Assembly: GCA_020736575.1 (NCBI GenBank)
Contig: JAGPYM010000026.1
Span: 62,001 to 126,000 of the forward strand
Length of the DNA: 64,000 nucleotides
Direction of reading: 5' to 3'
From: Thelonectria olida
Lineage: Eukaryota; Ascomycota; Sordariomycetes; Hypocreales; Nectriaceae
The translations under genes were made by a program, and so were the position numbers. Under the pieces are notes generated by a model that saw only the letters and a program-made list of their open reading frames with translations, searched no databases and had not been told where the DNA came from. Positions 43,914-55,464 of the stretch are shown piece by piece; within the stretch, counting starts at the first letter, position 1; each line of letters begins with the position of its first letter.

Positions 43914-44920
43914 TTATTGATTCCCAGCCTCCCTGCCAACACATCGTGTCACCTCGACACCGTCCTGCATACCGAGTTAGTCGCTCTGTCTGCGGCCATT
44001 TATCATCCGATATGAGAGAAGGTAGTGACACTTACCGGAATGCCCGTGGGCTCGAAACTTTCAATGAGGGTACTTTCATAGACGAGGTCTGGATCGCCCC
44101 CAAGTTTCTCGCCAGCCCCTTGCTTTTGTCCACCACGTTTCTCAGCCGTGCTGCTGCGCACGTATTCGAGGTATGGCGGATTTCCAGGCTTGATGACGTT
44201 ATCAGCTACGAGGACTGAGCCAGGTTGAATCAGTTTCAGCTCCTCGCACAGTTTGAGATCAGGGAGGTAAGCTGGCTTGAAGTGATCCAAGAACAGCATG
44301 TCGACGTGCTCGAGTTGCTGCTGGCTGTGCAGCTTGTTGAGAGATTCGTGACTCAAACCCACTTCGACCCTCACAATATCACTCAGGCCTGCCAGGTCGA
44401 CTAGTGCTCGAATAATGGTACCGAACGGAGCGTTGGCCTCGAGACTCCGGTATTCGTGGCCGCCCGCTTTCCGCAATGCGTCTCCGAAGAGAATGGCCGA
44501 GTAGCCAACGTAGCCTCCCAGCTCGACCTATGAACGATTAGTGAGCCGACCACTTCACGTGGCAATGAAAGTAGTGCTTGCCATTGTTTTAGGCTTGTGC
44601 TTGGCAATGAGATCTGTAACAATCTTGCCTTTTTCTTTACCAATATTCATTAGGTACTTCTTACTGCCAAAGTCATCAATGGCTTCTAGAACGCGCTCTG
44701 GGGACCCCCGAAGCTCTTCCACATTGGGTTTGTTCATGATGAAGTCCAGGAGCTCATGCTCCCGCCCGTCGTTCCAGTAATTTTCCCCATTCTCCTGAGC
44801 AGCGTACCTCTCCTGGGCGGTTAGAGTGGACATTGGGACAGATGGCAAGGATCTTTCTGCACGTTTGTAGTACAAGAATGGGGTGATTCCTTCGATTGGA
44901 AGAGCTTTGAGGCTCTTCAT
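43914..44920 (-). CDS. Catechol-type O-methyltransferase of a mycosporine cluster (293 aa)
   Basis: Exons 44920-44582, 44527-44036 and 43964-43914 give 293 residues. Intron 1 is GC-AG and its removal rebuilds the SAM-binding motif PKTM-VELGGYVGYSAI. The metal and catalytic residues of COMT enzymes are kept: Asp and Lys in LFLDHFKPAYLPD, and Asp-Asn in VLVADNVIKPG. The last exon is only 17 codons (DGVEVTRCVGREAGNQ). In mycosporine synthesis this enzyme methylates demethyl-4-deoxygadusol, a catechol-like enediol, to 4-deoxygadusol, which explains a COMT-type fold. It is divergent from the cyclase gene and upstream of the ATP-grasp gene, so all three can be co-regulated. Confidence 0.87.
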
Positions 44921-45969
44921 CTGAGTTCTTTTATGCTAGCACACCATAGATCCCGCCAGGATCTAGCCGTCAACGATCGACCCATCCATAATAACATGTA
45001 GCTGAGTGAGTGACCGTGCCTCGTCGCACAGATGAAGGGACATTAAATTCATGTCACAATACGATGGTACGGCTGCAGATCATCTTCGTTCCTGGAGATG
45101 GTGATGCGATGATCTGTATTCGTCTAATTAGCTCGATCTCGAGCTTGCGGACCGACATCTGAGAACCAACGGAATCCTACAGCCCCCGTGCGGGAGGCGG
45201 CAGAGATCTAGCAAGGCGAAGATGTCCATGTCGGGAACGCTAATAGCCGAGCAATGAAACATCTCATCACTATTACACGTGCTGACTTGATCGTGGGGGG
45301 AAGTAAGCGCTCAGGCACAGGACCCTTATGCCAGATGGTTAGATGCAGGGTCTATGACGGCTACAAGACGAAATCAGATACTGCTCATTCTTAAACAACG
45401 AAGGGGCCAGACTAAGCCTTGTTGAGTATTTTGTGATTCGCTCATTTGCTACGGAGTTACTCTTGGGTCTCTCCCTCCGATTCTATTCGGTGACGCTGAT
45501 GTTGATTCGTGCCGTTGGCTACTTGCGATGAGGAACGAACATCAACACATCATGATGTCGAACTAATCAAATTAATGAACCTCCAGAGTATAATGATACG
45601 CCAATTTAGAATCAATGCTTGCTATCTCTCAAGTACTGAATACCTGACCGAAACATCAAGTCTGAATGGCGGTCAAAGTACATCAGCCGGTGAAGATGAC
45701 AAAAGTTCACTCCGTTGCATGTCTTGGCGAAGGGCGGAACGACCAATGCACCAGGCCATTTTCGTTAATGAAGAAGTAATTGACTTTGGGGACGAAATGA
45801 ATTTCTTTGTCATCGTACTGTGAGGAATTGGTATAAATGCTGGTAGGATAACATTAGGAGGAACGTACCGACTCCAACCAGCAACCGACTCAGTCACACA
45901 CACATCTCATCTTAACCCAATCTCAACTCCTCCGTTTCGTGCATTCAACTTGCACTCCCATTGCCCACC
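44921..45969. promoter_or_regulatory. Shared divergent promoter of the mycosporine genes
   Basis: A 1049-bp gap separates the start codons of the leftward O-methyltransferase and the rightward cyclase. No coding similarity was seen. Near the cyclase there is a TATA-like box (45832-45837) and a long CA/CT-rich leader (about 45880-45965). Such a layout suits coordinated, probably light- or development-linked expression, but no known operator was recognised. Confidence 0.45.
45832..45837 (+). promoter_or_regulatory. TATA-like box of the cyclase gene
   Basis: TATAAA lies about 135 bases upstream of the ATG at 45970 and before the pyrimidine-rich leader. Positional call only. Confidence 0.4.
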
Positions 45970-47570
45970 ATGTCTGACATGAAGGCAACCGTCGAGCCCA
46001 CTTCCAAAGGATTCTCTGTGTGCGGCTACGAGAAGATTGAGTACGACTTTGAATTTCTCGACAATGTCTTTGACGTGAACAACCGCCAGCTGGCTCAGTG
46101 CTACAAGCCGTGGAAGAGATGTCTAGCCGTCATGGATCTGAACATCTTCAACCTCTATGGTCAACAGTTGCAGGACTACTTTGACCACCATGGCATCGCT
46201 CTCCAGGTCCACAAGACCATGATTGGAGAAAAGGCCAAAACGATGGATACAATGTTGAGCATTGTGGACTCCATGACCGAGTTTGGTATTATCCGGAAGG
46301 AGCCAGTTCTCGTCGTGGGAGGTGGTTTGGTGACTGATGTGGCTGGGTATGTGTCGACCCTCAACTCAGTAGAGTTGACCATGATCTGACCTTGACAGCT
46401 TTGCCTGTGCTGCTTACCGTCGCAACACCAACTACATCCGCATTCCCACAACTGTCATTGGTCTTATTGACGCATCAGTCTCTATCAAAGTTGCTGTCAA
46501 CTATGGCAACTACAAGAACCGACTTGGTGCCTACCATTGCCCAATTCATACGTTCCTTGACTTTACCTTTTTGCGCACTCTGCCTGTTTCTCAGATTCGC
46601 AATGGCTTTGCCGAGTTGATCAAGATTTCTTCTTGCGCTGACATTGAGACCTACAACTTGCTGGTCGAGCACTGTGAAGACCTCATCGCCACTGCCTTTG
46701 GCAGAAACGATGATGCGTCCGAGGAATTGAAGGACGCCGCGAATCGCATCTGCCGCAACGCCATCCATGAGATGCTCAAGTTGGAGACGCCAAACCTCCA
46801 TGAGATTATGTTGGACCGGGTCATTGCCTATGGCCACACGTGAGTATTCATATCTCTCTAGCCTTTTGCATCGCTAACAGGCGTAGGTGGTCTCCTATGC
46901 ACGAGCTTGTCCCCGAGACTCCCTTGAGGCATGGCCATGCCATCTCAATCGACAGTATGTAAACTAATTCCCCAACACATCATCTCCGCGGAAGCTGATT
47001 CCCTTGTCCCTAGTGGCTTACTCGGCCACGCTATCCCACTTGCGAGGCTTGATCACCACTGAAGAGCATGGTCGTATCTTGTCTCTTTTTTCTCGCGCCG
47101 GCCTGTCCATGGACCACCCCCAGTTTGACGGCCCTCTCCTAAAGAAGGCTACTGAGGCCATTCTTAAGACACGAGATGGCAAGCTCCGCGCTGCCGTGCC
47201 CGCCAGTCCGATGGGTAAATGTGTCTTCCTCAACGACGTCAGCCACGAGGAAATGTGCAACGCTCTTGCTGTCCACAAGCGTCATATGTCAAAGTATCCT
47301 CGTGCAGGAGCAGGCATCGACGCATATGTGGATGTCTCCGACACTGGTTACAAACTTCAGGATAAGAAGACTGAGAACGGTGTTCATCGCCACAGCTCCA
47401 ACGGAAACGTTGGAAGCAATGGCATCAAAAATGGGATTTCTAACCCTCGCAAGTCGAGTGGGCATGCTGATGGAATGGGAAGAATCAGCAGCGGGTTGAA
47501 GGATGAGGCTAATGGGCTGAACGGGGCCATCTTCAATGCTATTGCAGTTGAGAGTGTGAGCCGGCCATAG
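45970..47570 (+). CDS. Sugar-phosphate cyclase, DDGS/EEVS family (demethyl-4-deoxygadusol synthase, 480 aa)
   Basis: Exons 45970-46346, 46399-46839, 46887-46954 and 47014-47570 encode 480 residues of the dehydroquinate-synthase superfamily. NAD binding is shown by [13 protein letters not shown] (about 115-126) and metal binding by the Glu in NGFAELIK (about 198) and the His in RHGHAISID (about 290), with [17 protein letters not shown] between them. The long DDGS/EEVS-type N-terminus and the [14 protein letters not shown] helix fit cyclases that use sedoheptulose 7-phosphate. With a COMT-type methyltransferase and ATP-grasp ligase next door, the DDGS role is favoured over EEVS. The last 100 residues are a Gly/Asn/Ser-rich, low-complexity extension. 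Start is the first ATG after the promoter leader. Confidence 0.88.
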
Positions 47571-48348
47571 GACACGATTGGAACTGGTCGATGAATTGTC
47601 CCATATTTGTTCTTAGTGCACGCTCGTTACCATTACGGAGATGTCGAGGTCACCTTGTCTACTTACACAAGGTTGTATTCACATAATTTGCTTTCACAAA
47701 TTCAAGTTGCCTACTGCGCAACACAGAGGCGCCGTTTACTCGCCAATCATATTCACAATCATACAAATAACGGACTGTTCACCGTACCACAAAGATATGG
47801 TGAAGTAGAGAATTCTGTGGGATAATTCAATCGATTTAAACGATATTTGAATTTCGATCAATAACTTATTGAGCACCTCATCGTCGGCAGTTACAACAGT
47901 AAGATGACTGATGGAATACCTAGTTCGTACGAGCTTGTGCTACTATCTCAGGAAGACGTTGCTGGCGCGTAATAATCGTAAATGAACTTGGGTGGCCACC
48001 TGTGTTCATGAGGATATCGGAAAGCTTGGAATAATATTATGCGTGATCGTATCTAAATCCTTCAAAGTAATTTTATATGTAGAGATATTACATGTTTCGG
48101 ATATTCTATAGCCCACCTTTACTATCTCTGATAGGTAATTAGCATCATTATCGCTTCCAGAGCATACAGTCAACACATGACTTCGCAACCTTACACACCA
48201 ACCTAACGACTAATGAACGGTGATGCCTTGACAATAAATAAAATAGATATTAAGGGACTGATATACTATGATGCCGAAAGATTAATTATCGCCACTCTTT
48301 AAATGCTTTCTCCTTCTCTACAAGCTCGTCCAATGTCGATGCACCTCA
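47571..48348. other. AT-rich intergenic between convergent genes
   Basis: Flanking 3' sequence of the cyclase and glycosyltransferase genes, AT-rich from about 47820 to 48300, without a supported frame. Confidence 0.5.
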
Positions 48349-51221
48349 CTAACCACGGCTCGACTTCCATCTCTCAAGAACAGTCGCTTTTTCCTCATCT
48401 GACGCCTCCCGATAATCCTCGATTCCTTGTCTCAATCTGATTAGGTAAACCTCGGCCCTCAACTTAGTCAGATGGTGTTTTGAGAACTCCTTCTCCAGGC
48501 CCTTAAGTGTGTATCCCGGTATCGCAAAGATGGCTGTGCCCGTTAGCATCTCTTCTCACACATCAACGTAAAGCAGGGTAGACTTACAAGCACCCAGGTT
48601 GTAAAAGAATCCCAACCCAGCATTCGCGATTCCTTTTCCAAGCCCCTTTGCTCCATTGTCTCTAACCCCCTTGTATGGCTTGCAAACAATTCCACTAAAA
48701 GCCTCATACAAGCTCAAAACAGTCTCTTTTCCAGCCGTTCGGATGCCGCTTCCAAGACCAGTAATCTCATCGCGGTGCCTGACTTCTGTCGCACTCAGAC
48801 GACTATATGAAGGCCAGTTGTGAAATCCATTCGCGGTGTTAAAGAATAGAGCCACGGGAGCCTTGAGACTGGCCTTTGTCACGTCGGCAGCAAACCGACC
48901 AGTTGCCCGCGTAATGTAAAAGGCCTTGCCATGACGCCCCTCCTCTTGGGCCTTCCAAGCAGTTTTGTGACGTTCGTGGAGGGTTGGCGCACGCTTGACC
49001 CTGTCCATGACTTTTTCACCACTACGGAGGGATTTGGACGCCATCTTTTGGGCAAAATTTTCCATTTCAGTCCGAGTCAGGCGGAGAGGAGGCAGGTCAG
49101 GGGGACTCTCATCACGGATTCGAGTCCGATTGGCAGAGTCGGTGATAGTCACTTGGTCGCCGTCTCGGTTGCTCTCATCTCTGGTCCCTGGTGGGCTGAT
49201 CTGTTGTCCCTCGGGGATTGGGGCAAGCGTCGCCTGATCCATGTCCTTGCTTGTGTGTGGTGAGGAAGGTTGCACAGGAGCAACTGGATCAGCCTTCTTT
49301 GAGCCGGGAATGTGCTTCAAGCGTTCACGAAAACCGCTCACTGCCGTGCCTAAGGTTGTGACGTAGCCCGACCCGGCGGCGACGACTCCAATGATGGGAT
49401 GCTCAGCACCTTCATCTATGTACCAATGCACGTGACGCAAGGGCTTGATATCTCGAGAGTCAATCACACCATTCTCGATCAGACAACCCGCCGCAAAGCC
49501 GCTCAAGTGGGCGCCAGTCTTCTTGTGCTTCCAAACTGCAAGCCTGTCAGGGCACATGTCACACCGCATTTGCTCAATGCCCAGCCCCTCTTGAAAGTCC
49601 CTGGCGGTTTCGGACGCGCCATCCTCAGCGCTGATGATATCCGCCATGTCCTGAACAGCCTCTTTGACTTCGGGCTTGAGGGCAAACTGGATACTGGCTG
49701 CCAAAGTCTCGGCTGTCATTTCCTTGAACGGGACAGGAGTTGGACCTGCGCCCGCCGAGGCAATCATCTTGCCCCAGAAGGGCTGGTCGCCAAAGAACGG
49801 CACGACGACGGTGGGGCATCCAGTTGCAATGCCAGCAGCTGTCGTGCCGGCTCCTCCGTGATGTACGACAGCAGAGACGCGTTGGAAAAGCCAGTCGTGA
49901 GGGACGTTGCCAACGAGATAGATGCTTTCAGGAACTTTGTCTCCACCACCAACGCCACCCCATCCTTTGGAGACGATGGCTCGAACGCCAGCGAGTTGAA
50001 CAGCGTCAAAGATCATTTGTGTCAGAGCTTGAGGGTCGTCGACAACAATGGATCCAAAGCCGATGTAAACAGGAGGGGGTCCTTTTTCCAAGAAGTCGGC
50101 CAAGTCGGCGGGAGGCGTGTAGGAGCTGGCTAAGGGCAGGAACGAAAAGCCATTGATGTTAATATGCGGACCCCAATCGGCTGGCTTTGGGATCAGTGAT
50201 TGAGACCAAAGATAGCTAAATCTAACCCTCACTCTACTCAGCAAGTTCCAACCCCACAAAGGACTGATGGGATCGAGATGTAGGACCTGTGTGCGCAGCT
50301 TGTTGATGAGATCACCGAGTCTTGACACAGGATTAGTGTTGGATCACGGCAAAGACGGGGAGATACGAACCCTTGCCAGGTCAGAAGTTCCATAACTGCA
50401 AATGAGAAATAGTTGGCGACGGCAGCATCTGTGCTTCCGTATCTCATGGCAGCGAGAGGATGGGGAAAGGCTCCAGTAGGGGACCAGGGCATAGTGAAAA
50501 CCATATGCAGCGGGATGCCCAGCTTTTCTGCACAGTGGATATGTGCCATTGACGGTGGATTGGCAATAATGGCATCGGCGAGGAAGAGATCTCTGGCTTC
50601 AGGCACGTGGGTAGCCCTTATGCGCTCTCCCATGCCATCGCCCGCCTCAATGCAAGATCTCCAGGCACCGTTGATAATCTCCCACATTTCCCTGCGTCTC
50701 TTGCCAATATCGCCAGCCTTAACACTTTCGCGTGAGGGTATTAGGCCAGGGTTTTTCACCATGTACAGCATGAGCGCGCCGGGGTCGCCGCCTATGCTGA
50801 AGAACTCGACGCCTTGCTCCTGGACAAAGTCCTTGAAGACGGGGTGTGTGCAGATGCGTACGCGATGGTTGAATGGTGGCCGTGAGAGCTGCTGTGCTAT
50901 TGGGATGAAGGGCTGCACGTCGCCTCTCGACCCAACAATGTGAATCGCAATGTTCAGACGGGGACCAGTGGGTGGTTTTGGGCCCTCGGGAAGGGCCACG
51001 GTGCTGAATTTCCTCTTCTTCGGTGGCTCCGTCTCTGTGGGAGCTCCGACCTGGAACTGTTTGAACCACGCGACAACAGATCGGGCATCTTGATGACATT
51101 GAATCTTGACGCGACCATCGAGCTGCACGTTGCCAGAAGTAATGTCTTTGGCATCAGGACTGGTGGCATCACCAAAGGTGAGATTGCCGAGGCCGTTTGA
51201 CTTGGTGCGATTGAGGGCCAT
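48349..51221 (-). CDS. Sterol-type UDP-glycosyltransferase (GT1/GT28, 922 aa)
   Basis: Exons 51221-50371, 50320-48588 and 48533-48349 give 922 residues. The GT28-like acceptor half opens with LNIAIHIVGSRGDVQPFIP and the UDP-sugar half has YIGFGSIVVDDPQALTQM and VVHHGGAGTTAAGIATGCP with PFFGDQPFWG, the sterol-glucosyltransferase signature. No PH or GRAM domain precedes it, unlike Atg26. The C-terminal half is long and mostly uncharacterised (proline- and charge-rich, then a conserved stretch with VTKASLKAPVALFFN and FSGIVCKPYKGVRDNGAKGLG found in fungal members). Likely substrates are sterols or other lipids. It is one gene away from the mycosporine core; glucosylated fungal mycosporines exist, but a link is unproven. 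Confidence 0.85.
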
Positions 51222-51838
51222 TTTGGCCAAGATAAGGAGTGCCAAGCACGGATAGTCGAACAAGAGGGGATTCAAAGCTGGACAGAGATGGAATGAAGCA
51301 ACGAAGAATCGGCCCGCGGTTTTTCAGATTCTCCCGGAGATAGAAAGAAGAGGAGAAAGTATATTTGAACTGTCAGCAGCGAGTCGGGGTTAAGGGCGCC
51401 GTGCAGAAGCGTGAGATTGAGACGGACGCCACTTTCGGGAGGAGACGGCGAGCACACCTCTCCTCGTCTTTGTCGCGTTTTTCTCTCCTCGCTCGTCAGA
51501 ATATCGCCCACCTCGTCGCCTTTGTTCACTGCCGATTCTCGTCGCGATAAGAGAAGAAGAAATTGCCGTCGTCATAAGCTTGTGACTCGCGATTTTTTTT
51601 GAGTTTGATTAACCAAATTGCTCCTTCCTCTTCTCGTCGCTCGCCAACGACGGACTCACGGACTTTTAACGGCCCGACAACCAATCCGGGCAATCTCTCG
51701 TCGACACGACGATCATCACAAACATCATCACCGCCAGATACCAGCAACATCTGTCGCAACTCGCAAAGCAGGCCCTCCGAGGGCTGAAGGGACATTTGGC
51801 TGTGCGACAACATCCGTCTCATCACTGAGCCATCAGCC
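51222..51838. promoter_or_regulatory. Divergent promoter, purine/pyrimidine-rich
   Basis: About 620 bp between the starts of the glycosyltransferase and the DUF2985 gene. CT-rich and GA-rich stretches alternate (about 51420-51640). No separate gene is supported, although several frames are open by chance. Confidence 0.4.
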
Positions 51839-53246
51839 ATGGCGGAACAACGGCCAGCGTCGCCGACGACGCCGACGACACCGACGACGCCCTCCAACAA
51901 TGGCTTCGTCGGCAGAGTCCGGGGCGCTTCAATCTCAATAATGAACGCAAATCCCCAGCTTGGTGCTTGGCAGGCCGCTGGTACCGCCATCGCGAGAGCC
52001 CCCAATCTCACCGAGCTGCGCGACGCCGAGTCAGGAGGCGACAACATCGAGTTCAACGCCCAAGGCCACTCTGCTCGCTTCGTTGTCCCCGATGCAGAGG
52101 GTGAATTGACTCTGGTCCGCACCAACACTCGCAGACCAACCTTTACTACACCTAATTTTGATAAGGCGGCTACCGAAGAACCCGTCGTTGTTGCCGATGT
52201 TGAGGACGCCTCACAAGAAGTCACTGCGTCGTCCAGCGAGCAGCATGCCCACCATCTGAACTTGCGCGAGAAGCATCGCCATATGCGCGAGCGCCGTCAC
52301 AGCATTTATGAGAAACACAAGGGCGACGTCAAAGAGAAATGGGGACCAACTATACTCAACGGATTGAAGGCGTTTTGGAAGTTTTTCAAGACACCCTCTG
52401 GCTTCCTCATTACTCTTTACTGTCTGAACATTGTCGTATGTCATGTCTATTCCCCCACCAACTCACTTGCTAACGGGTAACCTAGGGATGGGGCGTAAGT
52501 CATTCATCAAGACTGACATCGAGTTATTATCAGCTGACGAGCCGCAGGCAATGCTCTTCTTCCTCCTCCTCAAAGCCGCGCCTGCAATGAACCATCCCAG
52601 TGCTGATTCTGACGACTCACCGAGAAAGAAGTGGCTCGAGATTGATTCGCAGATTCTCAACGCGCTCTTCTGCGTCACAGGCTTTGGCGTAAGCTCATTC
52701 TAATCACATCCTGACCCTTCTCCTAACCTTCATCTTAGCTCGCACCCTGGCGTTTCCGCGACTTGTACTGGTACATGCGCTCTGTCCACTGCAAGGACAA
52801 ACGCGCCATGCTCAAGCTCTCGGAGCAAAACAAATCTTGGTTCCGCCCTCCAGCCTGGGCGACCGAGGATCAGGCTAAAGGGACTGACATGACACTTGGC
52901 ATGACTCGATCACCGACATTCACGGGCGAAAAAGCTCCCCCGACTCCTCTCTGGAAGCTTGGCTTTACCATTTGGATGATGGTGATAAATACTCTCCTCC
53001 AGGTGGTTCTTTGTTACTGGATGTGGGCATATAATCGATTTAACCGACCAGTAAGTTATCATTATGAGCTCAACTATTCCATCTCGTGCGCATGTAACTG
53101 ACTGTGGATAGGGCTGGGCTACCGGTACCTTCATCGGCCTGGGGTGTGCCTCTGGCATGTTCGCAGGTCTCATGTCTTGGTGGGAGGGCCGCAAGTGCAA
53201 GAAGATTGAGGGGCCCGAGGTCAAGGTCGTTTCGGCGGAGGTGTAA
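51839..53246 (+). CDS. DUF2985 membrane protein (397 aa) with a 9-nt micro-exon
   Basis: Exons 51839-52435, 52486-52494, 52548-52688, 52739-53050 and 53112-53246 give 397 residues. The N-terminus has a Thr-Pro triplet repeat. The DUF2985 part starts at KWGPTILNGLKAFWKFFKTP, with a helix LITLYCLNIV, the three-residue micro-exon GWG, then AMLFFLLLKAAPAMNHPS, an APWRFRDLYWYMR block and two further hydrophobic helices (IWMMVINTLLQVVLCYWMW, TGTFIGLGCASGMFAGLMSWW). Without the micro-exon the first helix would be broken. Family function is unknown; multiple helices suggest an integral membrane protein. Introns are 50-61 bp and canonical. Confidence 0.85.
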
Positions 53247-54075
53247 AAAGTTGAACTGGGAGGAGGCATGGATTGACGCGTTTCAATGTTCTCAAGCCTA
53301 GAATGGTGCTTTTAGAGAGGCGCTGCATGGCCAGAGAAAACGACACGTTCCGTCTGGATATGGACAATTTGTGGAATATTGGTTACTACCCACTTGTATT
53401 GATGTACTAATTTCCTTTCACTGCTCTTGATATTGACTTTTCGTTCAACTTCCCAGTGACAATGCCACCTTCACTTGAGCATGTTGAACGTTAGATAATT
53501 GACCAGATAGTCGAATATTGCCTCTAGGCAGAATTAATAGTATACTTCGGCTTAGGGTATGTTGTATCTTCTCTATGAGTTTGAAGATGACTTAATTCGC
53601 CGTTCAGCTCCTTCCCTGCCTGTTTCGCCCTGTTTGACAATCGCTTTCCCATCTTATACCATCTTTGGGTCATTTCATCATGCCATCTCAATGTTTCATC
53701 GAGCTCCTCAAGCTCTTATTCAAGATACATGATTTCGGATTGGACATACAGCAGATTTCTCCTTGAGATGTCATCAAACTTGTGACACATTAGGTCTCAT
53801 TGCCACAGGCCGCGGCTTCCGGAACGCCTTCCTTTAGATTATGGCGCTTGTAAGACTGATGCTTGATTCGAGATCAACGAACATGATTGTTAATATCACT
53901 ATTTGAATAGAATTGATCCTAAGTTGGCGATTGTTGCTTTCGGTACTGCGGCAGCCCCAGTGGTGAATCAGGCCATGTAATCGAATGTTTCGCACACCTC
54001 GGCTGGAGGAGAACAGCATGTGAGCAGTATCTTCATCTCCCAGCTCGACGCGTTTCTCGTCGACTTTGACAATGT
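53247..54075. other. Intergenic, no supported gene
   Basis: About 830 bp, partly CT-rich, holding the 3' ends of two genes. Short frames are unsupported. Confidence 0.45.
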
Positions 54076-54888
54076 TTACCTATGAACCAGTGCATCCACA
54101 TGCTCTCTCCCTCCCCCTACCCAATCTTCCCAGCACAAACTCAACATGGCTGTGTGTCTCCCTGGCCCCCATTCTCTTCCATCCCACCCCACCTTCGGCA
54201 GCCCCTCCCTCTCCAGTCCGGCCCCCTGGCTCCCAGTCTTTCCCATCGGCAGCACCTGCTGCCACCTGATCAGTCCCTCCCACTGAAACCCCAGCCTCTT
54301 CGCTGCATTCACGCTCGCCGTGTTGCTCGCGTTCGCTTGCCACTGCACCCTCCTCAGTCCCAATCCTCCCTCCGCGACGCTGTCCAAGCAGTAATGCAAC
54401 AACAAAGCATTGGCATGCGTACCCACAAAGGTTCGCTGGAACTGGCTAACCAACAGCTGCCCCATATCAGTGGTAGCACGCTCGGGCTGGCTGACTAACC
54501 CGCAGAGGCCTGCGAAGGTCCCTTCGGCGACTTCGGTCGTGGTCGTCTCGCCAGTGACTGGATCTTTCTGGGTGACGGTGCCGGCCTTCAGGACAATTGC
54601 CAGGAGGAGTTCGCTAGTGTTATTGCGGAAGTTGTCATTGTACCAGGATACATATTCAGCGCCGTCAGCGAAGGGGCCGTAGGTAAGCCAGTCGTAGACG
54701 TGCGGGTTGCGGTTTGCGTCTTGGACGTAGACTTCGGCCCATTCTTCAAGATTGTCCTAAAGAGGGTGTTAGCTGTACCTGTTTTCGGGGCGTATGGGTT
54801 AGCTGTAGCGTACCTCCAGCGGGACCAGCTTGAGTCGATCATTCTGAAGGCGAGAGAAGTTAATGGGTAGGTTGAAATGTGAGACCAT
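54076..54888 (-). CDS. GNAT-family N-acetyltransferase, RimJ/RimL-like (251 aa)
   Basis: Exons 54888-54814 and 54756-54076 encode 251 residues. The N-terminus NDRLKLVPLE is the typical beta strand of GNAT_3 proteins, joined by a 57-bp intron to DNLEEWAEVYVQD. A conserved middle block (PERATTDMGQLLV, then FQRTFVGTHANALLLHYCLD) and the acetyl-CoA-binding end VQWQANASNTASVNAAKRLGF are present, the last segment being the family signature. It should transfer an acetyl group to an amine or protein N-terminus. The target is unknown. The ending (WGPGRHTAMLSLCWEDW) is normal. Confidence 0.84.
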
Positions 54889-55464
54889 GATTTGGGATTG
54901 GATGTAGTGGGAAGAGCGGTGGAGTGGTGTGATAGGAATCAACACATAACTATACGGGTGCAGCAAACCACAAGAAGTAAAACTACCATCCTGCCAAAAA
55001 TGCACTTATCAGGGGTATTCTGGGGCAAGTCTATGTTTTGAGCGACAGAGTGCTGGTAGATGTGACTTGGAGATACAACGGAGCTGTACATGTATCTGGA
55101 TACGTAGGCAGTTCTCATTAGGCAACAGCTCATATCCACCAAATGCTAGAAGGATCGTTATCCTCGCTCTCAATCCGCGCCTGTTTTCACGTTGGTTCGT
55201 TGACGTGGCATACATATCGTCATCATCACCTTAGCGTGGTGATCCTTCTGAACGCCACAAAACCGGCGGAGGATCAGGCGCGTGAATATGACCCCGCGAA
55301 TGTAAGCAAACTATTCACACTCGTTGAGGGCCGCATCGGCGTCGATCCACGATCGGTCTCACTCCAGCGAGCAACTTGTCATCATCTATCTGGCTTTGAG
55401 TATTTAAACTCCGCCTACGGCAAGACATTGAAGACCACAAACGATCCTCCCTCATCCACCAGCC
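54889..55464. other. Divergent intergenic region
   Basis: Promoter region shared by the GNAT gene (leftward) and the SMI1/KNR4 gene (rightward). The open frame at 55143-55487 runs into the next gene and has no signature. Confidence 0.45.

Noticed and set aside
41968..51221. Calling the whole block an NRPS/PKS metabolite cluster
   Set aside because: No adenylation, ketosynthase or carrier domain is present; only the three-enzyme mycosporine core is supported.
51526..52224. 232-codon minus-strand frame
   Set aside because: It is the shadow of the DUF2985 gene, whose plus-strand exons are well supported.
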